Of a DNA stretch of 64,000 nucleotides, positions 32,759 to 42,467 are shown piece after piece (the stretch's first letter is position 1; each line of letters opens with the position of its first letter). The notes below the pieces were generated by a model. It was not told where the DNA came from, did not search any database, and worked only from the letters and a program-made list of their open reading frames with translations. The stretch is from Bacteroidales bacterium (GTDB taxonomy: Bacteria; Bacteroidota; Bacteroidia; Bacteroidales; Tenuifilaceae), in assembly GCA_013376985.1 (NCBI GenBank), contig JACABB010000005.1, forward strand, positions 102,649-166,648. Reading direction: 5' to 3'. The translations under genes and the position numbers were made by a program.

Positions 32759-35653
32759 ATGGCTTTAGCGAAACAAAATAAACGGGACGAGAACCTGTCG
32801 ATACTTGAATTTCTGGAAGAAGCACAAATGCTTATCCGAGGTGGTTTTTGGTATTGGGATGTCTCAAAATCAGCTATAGAATATAGCAATCAAGTATTTA
32901 ATTATCTTGGTTTTAAATTACAAAATGCTTACACAACAATTGTTAAAGTATTGCAGGTTATTCATCCTGATGATAGGAATTTAGTTGAAATTGCAATAAA
33001 AGATCTTATAGATGGCAAAGCCGAAAGTAAAGAAATTGAGCTTAGGGCAAAGATTACGGATGGTAGTTGGAAAGCGTTTTTATTAAGAGCTGCTATAGCA
33101 ATTAAGAATAGTGATGGAAAGCCATCAATAATTATTGGCTCTATAATAGATATAAGTCATCAGAAAGAGCTATTGCAAGAATTGGAGATAAGTGAAAGTC
33201 GATTAAAAAAAACACAACGAATTGCCCATATCGGCAGTTGGGAAAGTAAACCATTAGAGGGTACTGATTATTGGTCAAAGGAAACGTATAGAATCTTTGG
33301 TTTTAAAAAAGGTTCAATAAAACCAAGTATCCAATTAATTGCTCCGTATATTAACTCGGATGATTTATTGTCCTTAAATAAAAAATTTGATGATATAAAG
33401 AGGACGCCTGACAGAAATCTTTTCAATACCATTTTTAGATATAAGGGACCCGAACAGTTCGAAAAAAACCTACAAATTACAGTTGAGGTTGAGCGGGATA
33501 TAGCAAATCGTATAGTTAAATGGCATGGAGTTGTTTATGATATCACTACTAATATAAAATACGAAAAGAAACTAAAAGAGGATAAAGAAAACCTGATGTC
33601 GTTGGTAAAAAACTTACCAGCAATGGTTTATGCTATTGATAATAATAGCAACATCGTATTTTGGAACAAAGCGTGTGAGAATATTACCGGCTATAAATCG
33701 AAAGAAATTATTGGGAATGAAAATGCACTTAAATTATTATACCCTAACACTGAGTTAAGGAAAAAAGTGAGGAAGCAGATGGGAGATACTTCATTATCAC
33801 TTTCAACTTGGGAATACCGCTTAACAACAAAAACGGGGGAACAAAAAGATATTGCATGGACGGCTTTTAACGATTATGTTAAAGTTGAGGGTTGGAATGC
33901 TGTATCAATAGGTTATGATTTAACCCCTCAGAAAATAAACGAGAGAATCCAACAAGATTATCAGTATAAGTTAGAGGCACTAGCCCAAACAGCAACCGAT
34001 TTAATTGGACTTCCTGTTTCCGAAAGCATCTATCATTATGTTGGAACTCAGCTAGAGAAATTTTGCCCAACAGTAATTTATGTTTTGGTTTCTTTTGAAT
34101 CCGAAAAAAATGTAATAAATATAGAAGGAATCTATGGCTTGGATATGAAAGCATGGTCTAGCCTTCTTGAAATATTGGGTTGGAATCCAATTGGAAGAAG
34201 GTTTCAGATTTCAGAATTTGCTTTAGAGTTTTTAGCTACACAAAAAACATCAAGAATTAATAAGTCTCTTTACGAATTATCCGATGGACAAATATCTTCT
34301 GCAGCAGCTCGAAGCATTGAAAAGTTCTTAAAGATAAGAGATGTTTATATTAATGGTTTCTTTAAGGAGAATGTCTGCTATGGGGGTGTTGTTAGTATAG
34401 TATTAGAGAATTCAATCGCTATAGATTTATCCTTAATAGAAGGGATTGTAAATCAGGCTTCTGCGGCTTTGAGTCGTAAAGACTTAGAAAACAAATTAAT
34501 GGAGGCAAAAGAAAAGGCGGAAGTTTCCGATAAACAAAAATCTGCTTTTTTAGCAAATATGAGTCACGAGATCCGAACACCAATGAATGCAATAATCGGT
34601 TTTTCGCAACTCTTAGCGCTTCCAAACCTTTCCGATGAAAAGAAAATGCAGTTTATCGAGATTATTAATAACAAAGGGAATAACCTTGTTAAGTTAATCA
34701 ACGATATTATTGACACTTCTAAGGTAGAATCAGGTCGCTTAACTATTGTTTTTGCACCCTGCAATTTGAACAATCTATTAAGATATCTTCAAAAGTTTTA
34801 CAACAAAGAGAAGGTGTTTCAAAAGCGTGAGGATATTGATATTAAAGTAGTTGTACCCGATGGTAGTGATTCTCTTGATTTGGTCACGGATGAGGGTAGG
34901 TTAGAGCAGATACTTACGAATTTAATTGGTAACGCATTAAAATATACGGATAGGGGATTCATAGAGTTTGGGTATTCATTAGATAATAACCAGATTACCT
35001 TTTTTGTTAAAGATACAGGGATTGGAATCGATCCTCAAATTCAAGCAATGATATTTGAACGTTTTCGGCAAGTTGAAGATGTTACTGATAAAAGATTTGG
35101 GGGAACTGGTCTTGGTCTTTCTATATCGAAAGGAATTGTGAATTTATTAGGAGGCTCTATTTGGGTGGAATCGCAATTGGGTACTGGCACAACATTTTAC
35201 TTTACGTTGCCCCTTCAAATTTATCAAAATGTTGATATTAATAAGGAAATTAAAGTAATTGAAAGCAAAGAACACCGACCCGATTGGAGGAATAAGGTGA
35301 TATTAATTGCTGAAGATGAGGAGGTCAATTATATATTTATTAAGGAAATTTTGAGTCTTACCGGAGCAATAATTCTTTGGGCAAAGGACGGTGCTCAAGC
35401 GGTTGATCTAGTAAATAAAATTAAAAAGATTGACTTAGTGCTAATGGATATAAAAATGCCTGTTATGAACGGTTATGCAGCATCTATGGAAATTCGGCAA
35501 ATAAATCCAAAGTTGCCAATTATAGCCCAAACTGCTTACGCATTTATTGAGGATAGGCAAAAGGCAGAATCAGCTGGATGTAACGATTTTTTAACAAAAC
35601 CAATTAATAAAAATGAGCTTTACACAATTCTTGAAAAATACTTAGGATCCTAG
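32759..35653 (+). CDS. Hybrid sensor histidine kinase with PAS domains and receiver
   Basis: About 964 residues from the ATG at 32759. Three PAS/PAC modules come first (roughly 20-140, 150-265 and 275-395), then a GAF-like stretch (400-575), a short coiled coil, HisKA with SHEIRTPMNAIIGFS (His603), HATPase ('LEQILTNLIGNALKYTDRG', 'GTGLGLSIS') and a C-terminal receiver with Asp897 in LVLMDIKMP and a Lys in FLTKPINK. It has no membrane segments, so it senses a cytoplasmic signal. The absence of a DNA-binding output implies phosphotransfer to another regulator; none is adjacent. Confidence 0.93.
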   Translation: MALAKQNKRDENLSILEFLEEAQMLIRGGFWYWDVSKSAIEYSNQVFNYLGFKLQNAYTTIVKVLQVIHPDDRNLVEIAIKDLIDGKAESKEIELRAKITDGSWKAFLLRAAIAIKNSDGKPSIIIGSIIDISHQKELLQELEISESRLKKTQRIAHIGSWESKPLEGTDYWSKETYRIFGFKKGSIKPSIQLIAPYINSDDLLSLNKKFDDIKRTPDRNLFNTIFRYKGPEQFEKNLQITVEVERDIANRIVKWHGVVYDITTNIKYEKKLKEDKENLMSLVKNLPAMVYAIDNNSNIVFWNKACENITGYKSKEIIGNENALKLLYPNTELRKKVRKQMGDTSLSLSTWEYRLTTKTGEQKDIAWTAFNDYVKVEGWNAVSIGYDLTPQKINERIQQDYQYKLEALAQTATDLIGLPVSESIYHYVGTQLEKFCPTVIYVLVSFESEKNVINIEGIYGLDMKAWSSLLEILGWNPIGRRFQISEFALEFLATQKTSRINKSLYELSDGQISSAAARSIEKFLKIRDVYINGFFKENVCYGGVVSIVLENSIAIDLSLIEGIVNQASAALSRKDLENKLMEAKEKAEVSDKQKSAFLANMSHEIRTPMNAIIGFSQLLALPNLSDEKKMQFIEIINNKGNNLVKLINDIIDTSKVESGRLTIVFAPCNLNNLLRYLQKFYNKEKVFQKREDIDIKVVVPDGSDSLDLVTDEGRLEQILTNLIGNALKYTDRGFIEFGYSLDNNQITFFVKDTGIGIDPQIQAMIFERFRQVEDVTDKRFGGTGLGLSISKGIVNLLGGSIWVESQLGTGTTFYFTLPLQIYQNVDINKEIKVIESKEHRPDWRNKVILIAEDEEVNYIFIKEILSLTGAIILWAKDGAQAVDLVNKIKKIDLVLMDIKMPVMNGYAASMEIRQINPKLPIIAQTAYAFIEDRQKAESAGCNDFLTKPINKNELYTILEKYLGS

Positions 35654-35732
35654 TTCTCAGATATCTAGCAATTTATATTGATTATCAAATGCAAATTGGT
35701 TTTTGACCTTAATGAAATGGCTATACTAATTT

Positions 35733-35998
35733 AACGTGAGTTCGATATAAGAAATGTAATAATGTATACAACTATTTAGTGCGATGATGGAAGGTTGGAA
35801 TGATGGAACTGGAGCGAAGCGGAACTCGACGAAGTCAATAATGGAGAACAAGAGGTTAGATTTTTACTTGTATCATCCATTTTTCCAATTTTCCACTATT
35901 GGCTTCGCCGAACTCGTAAACTCGGTTTCATTGATTCAAATAAAACAAATTGATTGATATATAGGTTAATACATTGTTTCTTACGTCGAACTGACGTT
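35733..35998 (+). mobile_element. MITE-like element, copy 5
   Basis: 266 bp with AACGTGAGTTCGATATAAG and CTTACGTCGAACTGACGTT ends, flanked by a perfect AATTT duplication (35728-35732 and 35999-36003). Its right end abuts the decayed sensor fragment at 36002. The internal palindrome is as in copy 2 with the extra TTGGCTTCGCCGAACTCG block. Confidence 0.78.
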
Positions 35999-36001
35999 AA
36001 T

Positions 36002-36330
36002 TTAGAATATTTTGAGCATAGATCTTCCTAAGATGAAATTATAGTTTTTTTCTATTTTTTTCAAGTATGTTTCTGCCTTTTTCCTTTCAATTTCTTTGGT
36101 GTTGGTTATGTCAGTTTGAAAAACAAGTAATCTTAACTCGTTTAAAGCTTTAATAAGGAAAGGAGTTTTAACTTTAATATCTTCACTTTTTTTCTACAAT
36201 TTCTTGGGCTGTTATCTCAGTTTAACCAGATTCAATTAAACTTTTATCTTTTTTTCAAAGATCAATAACTGTTAAAAGGAGATATGTAGTCCCTTAAATC
36301 GTTAACAGATTTCTTTTGCTGCCAGAGGCC
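36002..36330 (-). pseudogene. Decayed sensor-protein segment
   Basis: On the minus strand a readable stretch of about 60 codons (36185 to 36002) encodes 'LNELRLLVFQTDITNTKEIE' followed by a charged helix, reminiscent of the end of a PAS/PAC domain and its linker helix. Further upstream (to about 36330) traces such as 'IEKIFQIMRPLAAKEI' are broken by stops. The segment lies directly downstream of the 7TMR-DISM sensor gene, so it may be its lost C-terminal part. The family assignment is weak. Confidence 0.35.
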
Positions 36331-36363
36331 TCATTATTTGGAATATTTTTTCTATTAAATCCT

Positions 36364-38445
36364 TTAGAGGGTACCAGACATCTTTTGCTTATATTCTTCA
36401 AATTCTTTGTTCTTTTTATTTAATTCAGCATTAATATGTTCAATTTCTATATTACGAGCATTTAAAGTTTCTTCTATTGCTTTTAACTCTTCGATTTGTT
36501 GGCGTGTTTCTTCCTCATTTTGCTGCATATTATTGGTCTGTTCCTTTAGTTGTTGTATGAGTAAAACATTGTGTTCATTCATCTTAACAGTATTCAGATT
36601 ATTGGCAACGATATATGCTACTTTAGTAACATACTCAAGTTCTACTGGTTTAATCTCTTTAAACGATGCCAATTCAATTACTCCAAGAACGTTTTTCTCA
36701 AAGCACATCGGAGCAATAAGTAATGATTTAGGCGTTGCGCTTCCCAATCCGGAGTTAATAGCAAGGTAATTATCTGGAATATTTGAAATTAGTTGTACCT
36801 CATTGTTTGTAAATGTTGCTCCAATAAGACCGCTATTCGTTGGTATCATTGAATTCGTGCTTTTTTGCTCCTTATTTAAACCGTAATCAGATACCATTTC
36901 AAGATATGATTCTTCCGAACTATCAGTATTTAAAACATATAATGCACCTATCTTTGCATCTAAATATTGAATTAATGTAATAAGCACATTTTTACATAAC
37001 TCCTTGTAGTTATCCCTATCTTTTGATACTACTTCATTTATTTGTGCTATACCCACATTGATCCAATTAAGAGATTGCTCTTTTTCTTGATGTTTCAAAA
37101 GTTCATTGTGCTGCAATTGCAGTTCACTGGTTCTTTCCTCAATTCTACTTTCAAGACTTCCTTTTTCAAGAGTTAGCTGCGCGCTTAGTTCCTCATTTTC
37201 ATTTATGGCATTGGCCGATTTATTATTGATTGTGAAAGATTGTATTAGCATAAATGTTACTAAACCATAAGGAGCAACATAGGCAGTACTTATAATTCCC
37301 ATACTACTCAATACATCATTCATTGCAGTTGAGTACAGAATTAACATTCCTAGAAAAGTTGGAAATGCGTATTTTCTCTTTCGAATTGAAGCTACTAATA
37401 AAACACGAAGAATTATGTATAAGCCAAATACCATGACATAAAGTTCAAAGAAGATTCGAATTTTGCCATAAATAATTGCAGGTGTTGTAATTACAAGAAG
37501 CGTTATTATTAAGCCTATGTATAAAAATATATCTCTAACGATTTTAGGAAAATCGTCTTTAAATAATAGGTAAGCAAAGAGTCCAAAAAGTGGGATAGTA
37601 CCAAAGCCTGAAAAATTATCAAGTTTCATTAAAAACTCCCAGTTGATATTTGGGAATACATAAGTGATAATCCTATCGCCAGTTGATATGTTTCTTAGGA
37701 ACATAACTAGACAGGTGATTCCAAAGTATAAGTTTGAGCGATCGTCTTTTCTGAAGAAATATAAGGTCAAATAGTTAATACCAATAATAATAATAATACC
37801 AATTATTACTAAATTAAGAATATCAGCCCATCGGCTTTCGGTTAGAATATTGTTATAGGTGCTAAAATAAATTGGAAAATGTAATCCTGCTCTTTGATGA
37901 AAGAAGTTAGAAACCTGAATAATAATTTCAATAGTATCGGTTGGCCCATCAGCAGGGTCTAGTATAAATGGTACATTTTGATATTTAAATGCAGGTTCAC
38001 TGCTTTCTTTTGTTTTTCCAACCTTTCCAACAGTAGCTATTAGTTTACCATTTACCCAAAGGTTATAACTTGTAAAGATTGTTGAAATGTTTAAACCATA
38101 TATTTCTTTATCCTTATTGGGTTTCTTATGAATAATTAATCGGTATGTAGCATAACCAGCACAAGGAAGTTTGTTCCCGTTTATTTTATATGAAGCCCAT
38201 GATTTGGGAACCTTTACAAATTCCGGTTTTGAAATTTGACTTAAGTCTTTAAAGTCTTTAGGTTCATAAAGTTGATTCCAGTAAAATTCCCAGTCTCCTT
38301 GAAGTTTAATAGTGTTTTTTTCTAAAACATTATTTAATCCAAGTTCAAGGACACCATTAGCAGCAACAAAATTATCCTTGGCTTTTGCAAAAGCACTGAC
38401 GCTTAAAGAAAGAATGAGAAGTATTCCTAAGAATTTTTTGTACAT
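36364..38445 (-). CDS. 7TMR-DISM sensor with GAF domain, lacking an output domain
   Basis: 693 residues: signal peptide (1-20), periplasmic beta-sandwich of the 7TMR-DISMED2 type (about 40-195, 'LQGDWEFYWNQL', 'YATYRLIIHKK'), seven TM helices (about 210-410), coiled coil (415-465), GAF domain (470-610, 'GALYVLNTDS', 'LIAPMCFEKNVLGVIELASF') and a C-terminal coiled coil (615-690). Family members usually end in a histidine kinase, GGDEF or phosphatase domain; here the protein stops after the coiled coil. A decayed coding segment downstream hints at truncation, but some Bacteroidota proteins naturally end with such coils. It is transcribed alone, divergent from the next gene. Confidence 0.85.
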   Translation of the reverse strand: MYKKFLGILLILSLSVSAFAKAKDNFVAANGVLELGLNNVLEKNTIKLQGDWEFYWNQLYEPKDFKDLSQISKPEFVKVPKSWASYKINGNKLPCAGYATYRLIIHKKPNKDKEIYGLNISTIFTSYNLWVNGKLIATVGKVGKTKESSEPAFKYQNVPFILDPADGPTDTIEIIIQVSNFFHQRAGLHFPIYFSTYNNILTESRWADILNLVIIGIIIIIGINYLTLYFFRKDDRSNLYFGITCLVMFLRNISTGDRIITYVFPNINWEFLMKLDNFSGFGTIPLFGLFAYLLFKDDFPKIVRDIFLYIGLIITLLVITTPAIIYGKIRIFFELYVMVFGLYIILRVLLVASIRKRKYAFPTFLGMLILYSTAMNDVLSSMGIISTAYVAPYGLVTFMLIQSFTINNKSANAINENEELSAQLTLEKGSLESRIEERTSELQLQHNELLKHQEKEQSLNWINVGIAQINEVVSKDRDNYKELCKNVLITLIQYLDAKIGALYVLNTDSSEESYLEMVSDYGLNKEQKSTNSMIPTNSGLIGATFTNNEVQLISNIPDNYLAINSGLGSATPKSLLIAPMCFEKNVLGVIELASFKEIKPVELEYVTKVAYIVANNLNTVKMNEHNVLLIQQLKEQTNNMQQNEEETRQQIEELKAIEETLNARNIEIEHINAELNKKNKEFEEYKQKMSGTL

Positions 38446-38598
38446 AACTCGCCTTTTGAAAATTTATCTAAAACTACTTTTTTTATTTTAATTGTAGAAA
38501 TACTGAAAGCAATTTTTGAAGATTAAGTATAATTCTGTTAATAATTCTGTTCATATTTATAATTTAGCACAATTATAAATTAAATTTAATTATACGAT

Positions 38599-39735
38599 AT
38601 GAGCAAAATTATTATTTTAGGTGCTGGAATGGTTGGTAAAGCCATGGCAATTGATTTATCAAAAAAACATCATGTTACCTCTGCCGATATTGATAAATCT
38701 TCGCTCGAATTTCTTTCCAAAAATTATAGTATCGAAACTGTTGTACTTGATTTAAATAAAGACGAAGATGTAAAATCAGCTATTAAAGATTTTGATATAG
38801 TAGTTTCTGCAGTACCAGGTTTTTTAGGATTAAAAACCATGGTTAATGTTATAAAGTGTAACAAAAACCTTGTTGATATATCTTTTTTACCCGAGGATGT
38901 GATGCATTTGGATAATTTAGCAAAGGAGCATAATGTTTCAGTTGTAATGGATTGTGGTGTAGCACCGGGCATGCCTAACTTTATTGTAGGCTATCATAAT
39001 GAATTGATGAAAGTTGAAAAAATGGAATATATGGTAGGTGGTTTACCAAAGACAAGGACATTTCCCTTTGAGTATAAAGCACCATTTTCACCATGCGATG
39101 TTATTGAAGAGTATACTAGGCCTGCAAGATATATGGAGAATGGGCATGTGGTGGTTAAGCCTGCAATGAGCGATACTGAGTTTATTGATTTTCCAACTGT
39201 TGGAACTTTAGAGGCTTTTAATTCTGATGGTCTTAGATCTCTTGTATATACTCTAAATAATATTCCGAATATGAAGGAGAAGACTTTACGCTATCCTGGG
39301 CATATTAAACTGATTCAAGCATTTAAGGCTGCAGGTTTTTTTAGTAAACAGCCAGTTAGTTTTAATGGACAATCAATTGTACCATTTGATTTTACAACCA
39401 AACTTATATTTGATGCGTGGAAATTAGGGCCTGAAGAACCAGAATTCACTGTTATGCGAGTAATTATTCAAGGAATTGAAAATGGATTGCGAAAAGAAAT
39501 AATTTATGATCTTTTTGACGAATATGATCCAAAGGAAAAACTCTCTTCAATGGCTAGGACAACAGGTTTTACTGCCACCGCCACTGCCGAGATGATACTT
39601 GAAGGAAAGTTCTCTGATAAAGGGGTTTTTCCTCCCGAGTTGGTTGGTAAGAAGCAGGAATGTTTTAAATATATATTAAAGTATTTGAGTGAAAGGAATA
39701 TTCAATACAATAAAAAAGAAATTGTTATTCAATAA
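38599..39735 (+). CDS. Saccharopine dehydrogenase-like NAD(P)-dependent oxidoreductase
   Basis: 378 residues. A Rossmann fold begins with IIILGAGMVGKAMA (GxGxxG variant) and has 'DFDIVVSAVPGFLGLKTM'. The C-terminal domain has 'DCGVAPGMPNFIVGYH', a hallmark of the lysine 6-dehydrogenase/saccharopine reductase-like group, and 'YPGHIKLIQAFKAAGFF'. It probably acts on an amino acid (lysine or a lysine-derived imine), but the exact substrate is not fixed by sequence. It is followed by a long inverted repeat and stands alone. Confidence 0.85.
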   Translation: MSKIIILGAGMVGKAMAIDLSKKHHVTSADIDKSSLEFLSKNYSIETVVLDLNKDEDVKSAIKDFDIVVSAVPGFLGLKTMVNVIKCNKNLVDISFLPEDVMHLDNLAKEHNVSVVMDCGVAPGMPNFIVGYHNELMKVEKMEYMVGGLPKTRTFPFEYKAPFSPCDVIEEYTRPARYMENGHVVVKPAMSDTEFIDFPTVGTLEAFNSDGLRSLVYTLNNIPNMKEKTLRYPGHIKLIQAFKAAGFFSKQPVSFNGQSIVPFDFTTKLIFDAWKLGPEEPEFTVMRVIIQGIENGLRKEIIYDLFDEYDPKEKLSSMARTTGFTATATAEMILEGKFSDKGVFPPELVGKKQECFKYILKYLSERNIQYNKKEIVIQ

Positions 39736-39743
39736 TATTTTTT

Positions 39744-39808
39744 ATAAAGTGCTAATGAGATATTTTTTTAGATTTCTATTGAAATCCTTCCTTCCATTAG
39801 CACTTTAT
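39744..39808. repeat. Inverted repeat after the dehydrogenase gene
   Basis: ATAAAGTGCTAATG (39744-39757) is perfectly mirrored by CATTAGCACTTTAT (39795-39808) with a 37-nt loop. It begins 9 bp after the stop codon and may act as a terminator or mRNA stabiliser. The rest of the gap to 40165 is AT-rich with no recognised feature. Confidence 0.55.
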
Positions 39809-40165
39809 TCCTTATAAATAATGCTTGATGCGATATCAAAAGATGTTTTGGGGTATTAAACTACTACTTAAAATACCCCCACTTTTATCAGTTTTAAGAA
39901 AAATCTAAAAAAGGATGATTAAAATCATCTGGAATAGCACCAATCTTACCTAGACCCTTGTGATACATTTGAGTATTTTGTTTTACATTTAAAATATCTT
40001 TTTGGCTCTAATTTTCATTTTAAGGTTATTTTTTATAAGACTTTGGAAACGCAGATAGAATCTTGAATGTGGTTGATTAGTATTTTATTAAATATATTAA
40101 TTTATCAAGAAAAGAATTGACTATCTATCTGCTATTTTCGATATATAATATCATAATCGTACTAA

Positions 40166-42115
40166 ATGATAGTCAAATGTAAAATACTAATTAATAGAGT
40201 TTTAATACCGAAAGCATTGTTAATGGCATTCCTCCTGCCAACATTAAGCCCCATCGAATTATTTGCCCAATTATCGGATTCAAAAATAAAAACAGTTTAT
40301 ACCTATCAATTTGTTCAAAATATAGAATGGCCTCAAGAGAATGTCTTAGATAGTTTTAGAATCGCAGTTTGTTCTAATAACCCTGCATTGATTGAGGATT
40401 TTATGGAAATTTCGAGAACAAAAACCCTTAAGGGTAGACCAATAAGTATAAAGGTAATAAATGATATTTCACGGATCACTAAGCCTTTTCCCAATACAAT
40501 TTATGTGGAGGAAAATTTTAACGAAGATCTCATAAAATTATTTAGAAAAATTGGGAATTACCCAGTACTTGTAATAACTGAAGAATATGATATTAAGGAT
40601 CTGGTAATGATTAATTTATATTATGTAGATAAGCAAAATGTTAGATTGGAATTTGAAGTAAATAAAAATGCGATTGAGGAGCAACATAGCCTTAGAATTC
40701 TACCCAAACTACTTCTTCTTGGAGGCTCAAAGATAGATGTTGCGTTACTTTATAAGAAGCAAGAGGAATTATTAAAAAATGCATATGAAAAAGTTAAAAA
40801 ATTTCAACTTGAAATTGATAATCAACAAAAATTGATTGATTCTCAACATAAAGAGATTGATGAGCAAAAAGAGGCAATAGCGATTCAGAAACTTGAAATT
40901 GATAATCAACAACTTAAAATCACTTCGCAGAAAAATAGCCTTGATACCCTGATAAATGAGGTTGAGAAGCAAAGGCAAATGATGTCAATCAATCTTATCA
41001 TTTTAAAAGAACATCAAAGGGAAATTGAACAACAGCAAAAACAGAAAATCATTGAAAACGAGGAGATGGTTAAGAGAAATGAGATTCTCGAAAAACAGAA
41101 AATAGAAATCCAAAGCCAACAGCAAAAAATAGATAATCAGGTTAATATATTGGATTTACAACAAAAAAGGATTCAAGCTCAAAAATGGTTCCTATTCCTT
41201 TCATTTACGGTTGTATTTCTAACTCTTTTTTTAATTTATTTTATTTATAGAGGGTATAAGAGTAAAAAAAATGCAAATAAACTTCTCGAAGAAAGTAATA
41301 TCTCGATTCAACATAAAAATGAAGAAATAGAAGCATATAATGAGGAATTAAAGGTTACAAATGATGAGTTGAATTTTCAAAAAGAAGAAATATTCGTTCA
41401 GAAAGATAAACTTGAGATAGTTAATGCAACCAAGGATAAATTTTTCGGCATTATTGCACATGATTTGCGTAATCCTTTCAACCTGCTTTTAGGGCTTTCT
41501 GAGTTACTGGTAGAGCAGATTAGCGCAGCAGAATATGATAAAAGCAAAGAAGTTGCTGATAAAATAAACCAAACATCTTCGGTCGCCTTTGACTTGCTTG
41601 AAAATCTGTTGACTTGGAGTAGATCCCAAACCGGACAGATCCAATTTTGTCCCAGTAACCTGAACTTAAAAGATGTAATAGACACAAATATTCTTCTTTT
41701 AAAAAATTCAGCAGAAAGCAAGGGGATTCTTCTTAGCTCAGCAATAACTGAAAATCTTTACGTTTATGCTGATAAAAATATGTTACTTACTACTTTAAGA
41801 AATCTCTTGACTAATGCTATTAAATTTTCTAGAAATAACGATAAGATTTCTGTCGAGGCTGACGAAAATGATGATTTTATTACCATTCATGTTTTGGATA
41901 CAGGTGTTGGTATAGATGATCATGTGATTGAGAAGTTGTTTAAAGTCAATGAGCATGTTAAAACAGAAGGAACTGCCAATGAGAGGGGAACTGGTCTTGG
42001 ATTAATACTTTGCAAAGAGTTCATTGATTGGCATCAAGGAAGAATTTGGGTAGAGAGTAAAAAAGGGATAGGTAGCCGATTTTCTTTTATACTTCCCAAA
42101 AAAGTAAAGGAATGA
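40166..42115 (+). CDS. YfiR-domain (DUF4154) sensor histidine kinase
   Basis: 649 residues. A signal/TM segment (about 12-35) is followed by a YfiR-like domain (about 38-185; 'KIKTVYTYQFVQNIEWPQEN', 'LVITEEYD', 'LRILPKLLLLG'), a long Gln-rich periplasmic coiled coil (195-340, repeats of 'EIDNQQ'), one TM (345-365), a second short coil, then HisKA with FFGIIAHDLRNPF (His432) and HATPase ('LRNLLTNAIKFSR', 'GTGLGLILCKEF'). YfiR is normally a separate periplasmic regulator of a membrane enzyme; here it is fused to the kinase. A TonB receptor gene follows on the same strand after about 350 bp, a common pairing for YfiR proteins. Confidence 0.88.
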   Translation: MIVKCKILINRVLIPKALLMAFLLPTLSPIELFAQLSDSKIKTVYTYQFVQNIEWPQENVLDSFRIAVCSNNPALIEDFMEISRTKTLKGRPISIKVINDISRITKPFPNTIYVEENFNEDLIKLFRKIGNYPVLVITEEYDIKDLVMINLYYVDKQNVRLEFEVNKNAIEEQHSLRILPKLLLLGGSKIDVALLYKKQEELLKNAYEKVKKFQLEIDNQQKLIDSQHKEIDEQKEAIAIQKLEIDNQQLKITSQKNSLDTLINEVEKQRQMMSINLIILKEHQREIEQQQKQKIIENEEMVKRNEILEKQKIEIQSQQQKIDNQVNILDLQQKRIQAQKWFLFLSFTVVFLTLFLIYFIYRGYKSKKNANKLLEESNISIQHKNEEIEAYNEELKVTNDELNFQKEEIFVQKDKLEIVNATKDKFFGIIAHDLRNPFNLLLGLSELLVEQISAAEYDKSKEVADKINQTSSVAFDLLENLLTWSRSQTGQIQFCPSNLNLKDVIDTNILLLKNSAESKGILLSSAITENLYVYADKNMLLTTLRNLLTNAIKFSRNNDKISVEADENDDFITIHVLDTGVGIDDHVIEKLFKVNEHVKTEGTANERGTGLGLILCKEFIDWHQGRIWVESKKGIGSRFSFILPKKVKE

Positions 42116-42467
42116 ATCATTTTGGAATGGGAGGTAAGAAAGAATTTAGCATTTGATTTATTAAATCATATTTTGGTTTAAAACTAGAAATACATTACGA
42201 TATTTAAATAAAAATATTATTAACACACATCAACATTCAGTGAAAATAAGGCTTGTGGATGATTTCTGCTGACAAATGACAAATTTTGTTAGATATTTAT
42301 TTTAGAATCACAAATATTTTGTATTATTTTAGGTATTAATCTTGAGAACCTTAACTTTATATATGATGGATGGGATAATGGTGAATTTATTTTTTTGCAC
42401 GAGTTGAAATTTGTATTAATGTAAAAGATTTAAATTTATCTTAAATAAAAAACTTAAACCAAAACGT
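42116..42467. other. Intergenic stretch without recognised features
   Basis: 352 bp of AT-rich sequence between the YfiR kinase and the TonB receptor. I see no frame, hairpin or repeat worth naming; it likely holds the receptor promoter. Confidence 0.5.
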
